NCBI RefSeq assembly: GCF_000214175.1
Contig: NC_015564.1
Span: 3,782,001 to 3,846,000, forward strand
Reading direction: 5' to 3'
DNA: 64,000 bases
Source of the DNA: Hoyosella subflava DQS3-9A1
GTDB taxonomy: Bacteria; Actinomycetota; Actinomycetes; Mycobacteriales; Mycobacteriaceae
The position numbers and the translations under genes are program-made. A model generated the notes under the pieces. That model was given only the letters and a program-made list of their open reading frames with translations, was not told where the DNA came from and searched no databases. Shown here in pieces: positions 55,406 to 64,000 of this stretch (position 1 is its first letter; each line of letters starts with the position of its first letter).

Positions 55406-56260
55406 CTAGAGGGTTCCGAGGATCTGCTCGGCGGTCCGTTCTATCGCGGCGAGCGCTGGCGGCGTCGACCTCGGGTGCAGCGCGTGGACGGCGACTCGGA
55501 ACATCAGTGCGCGAAGCAGCATCTGGGGCCACTCCTGCATCGCATCCCACCGTTCGACAAGACCTTCGTCCGCACCACCCCAGGACAAGGCGTCAACCAC
55601 GACAACCGCAGCTGCCCACGAAATCGGCCGCCAGTACGGGGTGATATCCGTGATTCCCGGGGCCTCGGTCTCAGCGAACAGCACCGTCCCGAACAAGTCA
55701 CCGTGAACCAGCTGAGTCGGCAGCTCGACCGGTTTGCGCTGCTCAGCTAAATGCTTCAGCAGTGCAAGGCTCCCCTCCACGCCTTCTTTCGACATGTCGA
55801 GCAGGCCCGTACGCCGCGGATCACGTAACGGCACCGGCTCCCACGCAGCACGGTCTGCGGCAACAAAAACGTCGATATCTGAGAAGGGTGCTACTGGAGG
55901 CTGGGTCAGGAATCGGGGCTTTTCAAGCCGCGACGTCGCTGCATGCAACCGAACTGAGAGCGACACCACTTCGTCATGCCGAGGTTCGGGAGAACCTTCG
56001 ATGAAGGTATCCGCGCGCCATCCCGAGACCACGTATCGCCCATCTGTGGCGCGCACAGGCTTGGCTACGCGCGCGCCGTCGACCATCAAGGTCTCGCGAA
56101 CTTTCGCGGACCACGCTGCGCGCGCATGATCTCCGACCGGGGACAACACAACGTCGCCGAAACGCCAGCCACCGTCCCAGTCCGCACCCAATGACACGGG
56201 TTCTTTTTCTCGCAAGCCGAAAGTCGAGCGCACATGGTCTGGAGGCGGGGCGGAACTCAC
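55406..56260 (-). CDS. TIGR02569 family aminoglycoside-phosphotransferase-fold protein
   Basis: 284 residues. Family traits: GADWDGGWRFGDVVLSPV at the N-terminus, VVSGWRADTFIEG, and the kinase-like LVHGDLFGTVLF catalytic loop with ITDITPYWRP where a DxD motif of the APH fold is expected. The loop keeps HGDL, but the second metal Asp is only approximately placed. Known only from actinobacteria, substrate unknown; matches Rv3205c beside moeZ. The start ATG is 72 bases past the moeZ stop, and all genes to fasR run in this direction. Confidence 0.8.
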   Translation of the reverse strand: MSSAPPPDHVRSTFGLREKEPVSLGADWDGGWRFGDVVLSPVGDHARAAWSAKVRETLMVDGARVAKPVRATDGRYVVSGWRADTFIEGSPEPRHDEVVSLSVRLHAATSRLEKPRFLTQPPVAPFSDIDVFVAADRAAWEPVPLRDPRRTGLLDMSKEGVEGSLALLKHLAEQRKPVELPTQLVHGDLFGTVLFAETEAPGITDITPYWRPISWAAAVVVVDALSWGGADEGLVERWDAMQEWPQMLLRALMFRVAVHALHPRSTPPALAAIERTAEQILGTL

Positions 56261-56332
56261 GACCGTAACCTACTCCTCTGAACAGTGGATACCCGGTAGG
56301 ACCACGGCCGTGTCGGCTCTCGCTGCCGCACA

Positions 56333-57499
56333 TCAGTACATCGGCAGCGAACGATCCACCTGCTTCACCCACGCGGCCAGACCTCCACGAAGGTGTAGCG
56401 CATTCTTCAGCCCAGCCCTATGCAGCGCTTCGAGGGCCTCGGCGGACCTCACACCAGTCTTGCAATAGAGCACGACTTGCCGGTCTTGCGGCAGCTGACT
56501 CAGCGCCGCGCCTGAGTCGAACTCAGAGTGCGGCACCAAGGTTGCTCCTTCGATGCGGACGATCTCCCATTCGGTGCGCTCCCGGACATCGATGAGAGCC
56601 GGCGGAGCTGCTGACGAGAGCAAATCCGCGAGCTCAGCGGGAGCGATCGAGCTGTCCCCCGTTGGAGGCGCGACCGCAGTTCCGCAGAACTCCTCGTAAT
56701 CCGTCAGTTCCGTTATCCTCGGCGCGTCTGCTGCACGGCGCAGTCCGAGTGAGCGGAACGACATCGCGAGCGCGTCATAGACGAGGACGCGCCCGAGCAG
56801 CGGATCACCGGTCCCGGTAATGAGCTTGATCGCCTCTGTCGCCATCAAAGAGCCGATCGTCGCGCAGAGCGCACCGAACACTCCCCCTTCGGCACAAGAG
56901 GGCACTGTGCCCGGTGCGGGTGGATCGGGAAACAGGTCGCGGTAGGTCACACCGCGCCCATCCGGAGCGTCTTCCCAGAAGACTGAGACTTGCCCTTCGA
57001 ACCGGAAGATCGACCCCCATACGTAGGGCTTTCCGGCGAGCGCAGCCGCATCATTCACCAGGTACCGGGTTGCAAAGTTGTCTGTTCCATCGACGATCAG
57101 GTCGTACTGCTTGAAGATGTTCACCGCGTTGCGGTTCTCGAGGCGCAGGTTATGCCAGCGCACCTCGACGTGCGGATTGATATTCCGGATCGAATCGCGG
57201 GCGCTCTCCCCCTTCGGCCGCCCCAGATCGGACTCACCATGAATAACCTGGCGCTGCAGATTCGACATCTCAACGCAGTCGAACTCAACGATGCCGATCG
57301 TGCCCGCGCCCGCAGCTGCTAGATACATCAGGACCGGTGATCCCAGCCCGCCTGCTCCGATCACCAGTACGCGCGCGTTTTTCAGCCTGCGCTGACCCTC
57401 GACACCAATCCCAGGGATGAGAAGATGCCGCGAGTACCGGGCTATGTCATCGCGGGTGAGTTCGCCAGCCGGGGCTACCAGCGGAGGTAAAGGACTCAT
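56333..57499 (-). CDS. moeZ: MoeZ adenylyltransferase/sulfurtransferase
   Basis: 388 residues. E1/MoeB domain: VIGAGGLGSPV nucleotide loop, RQVIHGESDLG, DGTDNFATRY and PSCAEGGVFG with the Cys. Rhodanese domain after residue 280 with the persulfide Cys in CKTGVRS. MoeZ adenylates and thiocarboxylates MoaD- and CysO-type sulfur carriers for molybdopterin and, in mycobacteria, cysteine synthesis. Similar to Rv3206c; ends 72 bases before TIGR02569 starts and lies 12 bases after DUF3152. Molybdopterin also serves nitrate reductase, but the pairing is not functional proof. Confidence 0.94.
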   Translation of the reverse strand: MSPLPPLVAPAGELTRDDIARYSRHLLIPGIGVEGQRRLKNARVLVIGAGGLGSPVLMYLAAAGAGTIGIVEFDCVEMSNLQRQVIHGESDLGRPKGESARDSIRNINPHVEVRWHNLRLENRNAVNIFKQYDLIVDGTDNFATRYLVNDAAALAGKPYVWGSIFRFEGQVSVFWEDAPDGRGVTYRDLFPDPPAPGTVPSCAEGGVFGALCATIGSLMATEAIKLITGTGDPLLGRVLVYDALAMSFRSLGLRRAADAPRITELTDYEEFCGTAVAPPTGDSSIAPAELADLLSSAAPPALIDVRERTEWEIVRIEGATLVPHSEFDSGAALSQLPQDRQVVLYCKTGVRSAEALEALHRAGLKNALHLRGGLAAWVKQVDRSLPMY

Positions 57500-57511
57500 G
57501 CCGACACTGAC

Positions 57512-59646
<2,135 letters not shown>

Positions 59647-59663
59647 TCTGAGTTAGACAAACA

Positions 59664-59696
59664 TTGGGCGCGGCAGCCTTCCGCTGCCGCGCCCAA
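59664..59696. terminator. Terminator between fasR and DUF3107
   Basis: A 13-bp perfect stem (59664-59676 with 59684-59696) of nearly all GC closes a 7-nt loop; A/T runs flank both sides weakly. It separates the convergent fasR and DUF3107 genes. Confidence 0.7.
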
Positions 59697-59708
59697 ATTT
59701 GTGCTCAA

Positions 59709-59939
59709 TCAGCTGGGTGCGAACCCAACCTTGCGTGAATCGGCCGGACCGATCTCCACGTAAGTGATCTTGCTGGACTGAATCAGATACTTCCGGCCCT
59801 TCTCGTCCGTCAATGTGAACGTCGCACTATTGCCCTTCTCGAAGGCAGAGCGAGCCTGCTCCTCTACCTCCTCAACGGACTGGGTGCTATTAACGATCAG
59901 CTCCCGACTGCTGTCGGCGATCCCGATCTTGACCTCCAC
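59709..59939 (-). CDS. DUF3107 small conserved protein
   Basis: 76 residues from GTG. The family pattern: MEVKIGIADSSRELIV, EVEEQARSAFEKG and VEIGPADSRKVGF. Ubiquitous in actinobacteria (Rv3208A-like), of unknown function, with a ubiquitin-like or MoaD-like size. No signal peptide. It faces fasR across a terminator and ends the string of minus-strand genes. Confidence 0.9.
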   Translation of the reverse strand: MEVKIGIADSSRELIVNSTQSVEEVEEQARSAFEKGNSATFTLTDEKGRKYLIQSSKITYVEIGPADSRKVGFAPS

Positions 59940-60068
59940 GCTGTCCTCCGATCCACATAAAATGGCGTGCTGCTGAACACGATCCAGTCATCCTGATGTC
60001 AGGCTATCGAAACGGCGGGCCAGGGGGCCGCCGTTACCCTGCGCTGTAAGCGAACGGCCCCAGACCCC

Positions 60069-60719
60069 CTACAGACCGAGGAGCTTCATCCGCTCGTCGT
60101 GTTTTGCCTGCATGCTGTCGAACAGCGTGGCGATGTGGTTGAGGTCCCCGCTGGCTGAGAGGACAAGTTCTGCAAGGTCGTCACGCTGCCCCAGCACAAA
60201 TTGTGCTTGCGTGAGCGCCTCACCAAACAGACGCCGTGCCCACAGGCGCAGCCGGTCCGCAGCGATGGTGTCGCCGTCGACGATCGAGCGCACCTCATCC
60301 TTCACGAACTCGGAATGGTGTGTCTCAGCGAGCACACCTTGGACCACCGCGGCGACGTCAGGGGGGAATGCGCTCGAGATTTCGAGATAGAAGTCCGCCG
60401 CGATCCCGTCGCCGATGTATGCCTTGACCAAGGTTTCCGGCCATGTACTCGGTGTGGTCGAGCGGTGATAAGCATCCAGGACGTCGATGAAGGGTGCCAT
60501 CACTTCGAACGGATCCCTGCCCTGTTCCTTGATGGCTGAATGCAATAGTTCGTAATGACGCATCTCGGAACCGGCCATGCGCGCGATCGCGACCCGGCCG
60601 TACAGATGCGGAGCGAATTTCGCCTCGTCAGCTAGTCGGTAAAACGCCGTGATCTCGCCGCACGCCAGCGCGCCATACAGTTCGATGATTCCTGGGTGAT
60701 CGCTACTCACAGATCCCAT
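60069..60719 (-). CDS. Ferritin-like fold protein
   Basis: 216 residues, almost wholly helical. Possible di-iron ligands are Glu in CGEITAFYR, EMRHYE (ExxH), FYLEISS and ETHHSEFVKDE, in the pattern of ferritin-like/MiaE-type four-helix bundles. Matches the Rv3210c protein before rhlE. MiaE-like tRNA hydroxylation is one possibility, oxidative-stress iron handling another; no activity is established. Start ATG 60719 or the GTG three codons later. Divergent from the rhlE leader. Confidence 0.85.
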   Translation of the reverse strand: MGSVSSDHPGIIELYGALACGEITAFYRLADEAKFAPHLYGRVAIARMAGSEMRHYELLHSAIKEQGRDPFEVMAPFIDVLDAYHRSTTPSTWPETLVKAYIGDGIAADFYLEISSAFPPDVAAVVQGVLAETHHSEFVKDEVRSIVDGDTIAADRLRLWARRLFGEALTQAQFVLGQRDDLAELVLSASGDLNHIATLFDSMQAKHDERMKLLGL

Positions 60720-61043
60720 AGTGGAGAGCCTATTCCACCGATCGGATCACCCGCGCGCCTACCGTCAATCAGTTGCTTATCCCGACACGGGTTTTCTCGT
60801 GCCCCGATCAGAGGCGAGCCGACATGCCTGCCGCTGACATGCGATTTTCCTCTTCGACGCGCGGTGGCCGGTACCATGGCTGCAAGCCCTTGGCAACGAG
60901 CGGTTGCTCACCTTTCGTTTGGGTGGTCAGTCCGCAGCGGATTTCGACGACACCGCGCCGGCTTTTGAACTCGCGCCGCGCTTACGAAGCCGCGGCGAAC
61001 AACAGAAAGGCACATCCTGAGCAAGTTCACGAAAGACACGGGT
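60720..61043. other. Intergenic region, rhlE leader (324 bases, no gene seen)
   Basis: Between the divergent ferritin-like and rhlE genes. No supported coding frame. It probably holds both promoters and a long rhlE 5' leader; a small hairpin-like stretch occurs around 60890-60920. DEAD-box helicase genes often have structured, cold-responsive leaders, but no known RNA motif is recognised here. Confidence 0.4.
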
Positions 61044-62648
61044 ATGGCAGGGCCGCCTGGAAATGCGTCCGCTACGGAGAAGACCGTACTTGCGGACGCT
61101 CGCGCCCTCACCGAACCCCATGAATCACCGAGCTTCGCGGAGTTGGGCGTCAACGACAACATCGTTCGCGCCCTGAATGAACAGGGCATCGAGCGGACGT
61201 TCGCGATCCAGGAACTCACGCTTCCGCTCGCGCTCGCCGGCGAAGATCTGATTGGACAAGCTCGCACCGGCATGGGCAAGACCTTCGGTTTCGGTGTCCC
61301 GCTTCTGCACCGCATCGTTACTGGCAGTGCCCCACTCGACGGCACTCCGCGTGCCCTCGTTGTGGTCCCAACGCGCGAGCTGTGCATTCAGGTGACCAAG
61401 GATCTGACGGCTGCTGGGCGGTACCTCAGCGCCGGGGCCAACGGGAGTTCCCGCAAGCTCAGCGTGTCCGCGATTTATGGCGGTCGGCCTTACGAGGAGC
61501 AGACGTCGGCGCTCAGCGCTGGGGTCGACGTTGTTGTCGGCACCCCCGGCCGGTTGCTGGACTTGGCTAATCAGAAGTATCTGAAGCTCGACGGGATTTC
61601 GATCGTCGTGCTCGACGAGGCCGACGAGATGCTCGATCTGGGCTTCCTTCCCGACATCGAAAAGATTCTCAGCCGCGTGCCTGATGTGCGGCAGACGATG
61701 TTGTTCTCCGCAACGATGCCTGGCCCGATCATCACGCTCGCGCGAACATTCTTGACTCAGCCCACGCACGTCCGCGCAGAGGAAACCGACTCATCAGCGG
61801 TTCATGACCGCACTCGCCAGTTCGTCTACCGCGCACACGCGCTCGACAAACTGGAACTCGTCAGCAAGGTTCTCCAGGCCCGCGAACGTGGCGCTGCCAT
61901 GGTCTTCACCCGGACCAAGCGGCAGGCCGACCAGCTTTCCCGAGACCTCGAGCAGCGCGGCTTCGCGGTGTGCGCCATCCACGGTGACCTCGGCCAGGGC
62001 GCTCGGGAAAAGGCATTGCGCTCGTTCCGGTCAGGAAAAGCCAATGTGCTGGTTGCAACCGATGTCGCTGCCCGCGGCATTGACATCGACGACGTCACGC
62101 ATGTGGTCAACTTCCACTGTCCCGACGACGAGAACACGTACGTTCACCGCGTGGGGCGTACCGGTCGCGCTGGACGCACCGGAATAGCCGTCACCCTTGT
62201 GGATTGGGAAGATCTCGAGCGCTGGAAGCACATTAGCCAGACTCTAGACCTGAAGATCGATGCGCCGGTCGAGACTTACTCCACGTCCGACCATCTCTTC
62301 AAGGACCTTGATATCCCGGACGACGCAAGCGGACGTATCTCTGTGCCGGCGCGCGACGCTTCGCCGCAATCCGAAGACGTCACGGCAAGCGACGAGAAAA
62401 AGCGCACGACGTCCCGGCGGCGACGTACACGGGGAGCGCGGCGCGATACCGATACGCAGGGTGGGACGAACGCGCCGGGAGATGCGGCCTCTACCTCTCC
62501 TGAATCTCCAGGCACCCCATCCTCCCCTGATGGCCCGAAGCGGCGGCGCACGCGCACGCGCGGACGCAAACCCGCTATGGAAAGCGCATCTGACGGTGCA
62601 CCGTCAGATGCGAAGAAGGGCGCCCCGGAAAACGCCTCAGCAGAATGA
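61044..62648 (+). CDS. rhlE: DEAD-box RNA helicase RhlE
   Basis: 534 residues. Motifs in order: Q motif (ERTFAIQELTLP), GQARTGMGKT (motif I), PTRELCIQ, GTPGRLLDL, DEAD box VLDEADEMLD, SATMPG (III), VFTRTKRQADQL, ATDVAARGIDI and HRVGRTGRAGR (VI). A basic RG/Thr-rich C-terminal tail (about 120 residues, SRRRRTRGARRD) should bind RNA. Remodels RNA in the cytosol; in M. tuberculosis Rv3211. The ATG has no strong ribosome site, so a start a few codons off is possible. The PQQ-repeat gene follows 30 bases later. Confidence 0.95.
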   Translation: MAGPPGNASATEKTVLADARALTEPHESPSFAELGVNDNIVRALNEQGIERTFAIQELTLPLALAGEDLIGQARTGMGKTFGFGVPLLHRIVTGSAPLDGTPRALVVVPTRELCIQVTKDLTAAGRYLSAGANGSSRKLSVSAIYGGRPYEEQTSALSAGVDVVVGTPGRLLDLANQKYLKLDGISIVVLDEADEMLDLGFLPDIEKILSRVPDVRQTMLFSATMPGPIITLARTFLTQPTHVRAEETDSSAVHDRTRQFVYRAHALDKLELVSKVLQARERGAAMVFTRTKRQADQLSRDLEQRGFAVCAIHGDLGQGAREKALRSFRSGKANVLVATDVAARGIDIDDVTHVVNFHCPDDENTYVHRVGRTGRAGRTGIAVTLVDWEDLERWKHISQTLDLKIDAPVETYSTSDHLFKDLDIPDDASGRISVPARDASPQSEDVTASDEKKRTTSRRRRTRGARRDTDTQGGTNAPGDAASTSPESPGTPSSPDGPKRRRTRTRGRKPAMESASDGAPSDAKKGAPENASAE

Positions 62649-62678
62649 GCAACCGCGCACAGGGTGCGGGGAGCGGTC

Positions 62679-63965
62679 GTGATCGCACCTGAGCGCCGGA
62701 GCCGGGCAGATGTGGTCGCCACCGTTGCGATCATCATGCTTGTCGTCGTTGCGACGTTCACGATCTGGTGGCGCAGCGACTACCGGCAAACACAATCCGC
62801 CCCCGCCGAGCGGCCCATCGAAGCAGTCACCGGGGCACTAGCAACACCCACCTCCGTACGCGAGGTGTGGCGCGCGCCCAGTGAAGCATCGACCGTTCCC
62901 ATAACGTCCGGCGGCACGGTCGTGAGCACGCGCGCCGGCGAGGTTGCTGGTCATGACGTCGCCACGGGCACCCTGCGCTGGCGGTATGAACGCCAGCGCG
63001 AACTGTGCGCGGTGACAGGACAAGAGCACCAGGTGGTCGCCGTGTACAGGACCCCGCGCGGCTGCACGCAGGTGACTGCCCTCGAAAGCGCGACGGGTGT
63101 ACGTGGGGAGCAGCGAACGAGCGACGCTGATACTTCCGTGACCCTGACCGCCGACGGACCCCACATTATGTCGCAAGGGCCGCAACGGCTCGAGGTATGG
63201 CGCTCCGACTTGGTCCGGACGCTCGAGTTCGGCAGGGTTGCCGCGCCCGTGAATCCGGACCGCCAGCAGCGCGGTGGCTGCGACATTCTCGACGCACACA
63301 TCACCCGGTCCCGTGTAGCGGCGGTTCTGCAGTGCCCGGAAGAAGCGGGTGAACGACTCGTCCTGCTGGACAGCACTCCCGAGCGGAACAACGAGCCCGA
63401 AGAGCACGGAAGTGCGCTCATCACTACTAACGATGCCGGCCTGGGTGAGATTCCGGGAGCTGAGGGCACGTCACTGGCCGCGATTTCTGCGCAGCTGACT
63501 GCGATCTTCGTCCCGGGAGACACAGACGAGGTCGCTGTTTATGGCCAGGAGGGCACAGCGATCCATCGGTGGTCGCTCGCGGATGTACCCGCCGCTCCTG
63601 GCATCTCCGATGATGACCCCCCAATCGGGTTCATTCCGGAGCGAAGGTCCACTGGCACCGTCAGCGCTCCCACGGACTTGGCGTACTGGTTCACCGGCAC
63701 CGATGTGGTCAGCCTGTCTGGACGGGACTTTCGTCCGTTATGGCGCGTCCCCGCCGCGGGGCCCCCGGCCGTGATGGCTGGCCAGCTGCTTGTTCCCACC
63801 GCTGCCGGAATCAGCGTCCACAATGCGCGCACGGGAGCACTGGAGCGCACCATTGCCCTCGATCGCAACGGCGAGGACGTGACGGGCCTTGCAGTCCTGG
63901 GTGACTTCATTCTCGAGCAACGAAACGGCAGCACTGGGACTGTCGTCGTACTAGGCCCCAGCTAA
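62679..63965 (+). CDS. Membrane-anchored PQQ-like beta-propeller protein
   Basis: 428 residues from GTG preceded by GGGGAG. One N-terminal membrane anchor (about residues 13-30, VVATVAIIMLVVVATF), then an extracytoplasmic beta-propeller with WD/PQQ-like repeats (EVAGHDVATGTLRWRYE, LVVLSGRDFRPLWRVP type). Cysteines in LCAVTG, GCTQV, GGCDIL and QCPEEAG suggest disulfides in the outer domain. Matches Rv3212, a conserved envelope protein of unknown function (linked to PQQ-like quinoprotein folds without proof of cofactor). Ends 35 bases before the window edge. Confidence 0.85.
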   Translation: MIAPERRSRADVVATVAIIMLVVVATFTIWWRSDYRQTQSAPAERPIEAVTGALATPTSVREVWRAPSEASTVPITSGGTVVSTRAGEVAGHDVATGTLRWRYERQRELCAVTGQEHQVVAVYRTPRGCTQVTALESATGVRGEQRTSDADTSVTLTADGPHIMSQGPQRLEVWRSDLVRTLEFGRVAAPVNPDRQQRGGCDILDAHITRSRVAAVLQCPEEAGERLVLLDSTPERNNEPEEHGSALITTNDAGLGEIPGAEGTSLAAISAQLTAIFVPGDTDEVAVYGQEGTAIHRWSLADVPAAPGISDDDPPIGFIPERRSTGTVSAPTDLAYWFTGTDVVSLSGRDFRPLWRVPAAGPPAVMAGQLLVPTAAGISVHNARTGALERTIALDRNGEDVTGLAVLGDFILEQRNGSTGTVVVLGPS

Positions 63966-64000
63966 CTGCACCCTATTCGTAGGACGCGAAAGTGTTGAGC

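Overview
This window is chromosomal DNA from a GC-rich actinobacterium of the order Mycobacteriales. It carries tmRNA/smpB/ftsEX/prfB, whiB7, uvrD2, mycoredoxin, nudC, adnAB, lipV, moeZ, fasR and rhlE. From about 20.8 kb to the right end most genes follow the order of the Mycobacterium tuberculosis Rv3193c-Rv3212 region (recalled, not searched). That order is broken by a condensation-domain protein, a saccharopine-dehydrogenase-like gene and a nitrate/nitrite block that lies elsewhere in M. tuberculosis. I saw no insertion sequence, integrase or CRISPR array. It is probably a non-Mycobacterium genus such as a Hoyosella/Rhodococcus relative, but the genus cannot be fixed from the sequence alone.

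Layout. 1-5.2 kb (minus): a tightly overlapping cassette with a membrane sulfatase-superfamily enzyme, a medium-chain dehydrogenase, a pterin-synthase homologue that has lost metal-site residues, a GT4 glycosyltransferase, a flippase-like membrane protein and a RibD-C/DHFR-like reductase cut by the window edge. It looks like an uncharacterised pteridine-glycoside pathway. 5.4-8.1 kb: tRNA-Ala, a DsbA-like protein, a frameshifted CNT nucleoside transporter and tmRNA. 8.3-13.8 kb: a broken DUF559 gene, then prfB-ftsE-ftsX-smpB and a CobW GTPase. 13.9-20.6 kb: hisN, fadE24-fadE23, an M23 endopeptidase, a divergent SDR/TetR pair and initiator tRNA-Met.

20.7-36.3 kb: the UPF0182 giant membrane protein with its S16 protease partner, two zincin-like proteins, an orphan ThiF/cyclodehydratase-like protein, an ABC1 kinase, whiB7 with a long leader holding a 71-codon upstream ORF and a recognisable WhiB7-type promoter, uvrD2, mycoredoxin, nudC and a K+ channel. 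36.3-43.1 kb: adnB and adnA, the two subunits of the end-resection helicase-nuclease. 43.1-45.2 kb: a stand-alone NRPS condensation domain carrying a vestige of an adenylation domain, preceded by a small coupled ORF and a perfect inverted repeat.

45.3-64 kb: lipV and an alkyltransferase-like gene. Then comes an assimilatory nitrite block: narK, nirB, nirD, the HemD-winged-helix regulator NnaR and a CbiX-type chelatase that fits siroheme supply, with a GlnR-type box before nirB. A CynX-type transporter/GntR pair follows, then TIGR02569, moeZ, DUF3152, fasR, DUF3107, a ferritin-like protein, rhlE and a PQQ-repeat membrane protein. The strongest leads are the pterin/glycosyl cassette, the condensation-domain locus and the whiB7 leader. 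The two frameshifted genes should be checked against reads before being called pseudogenes.
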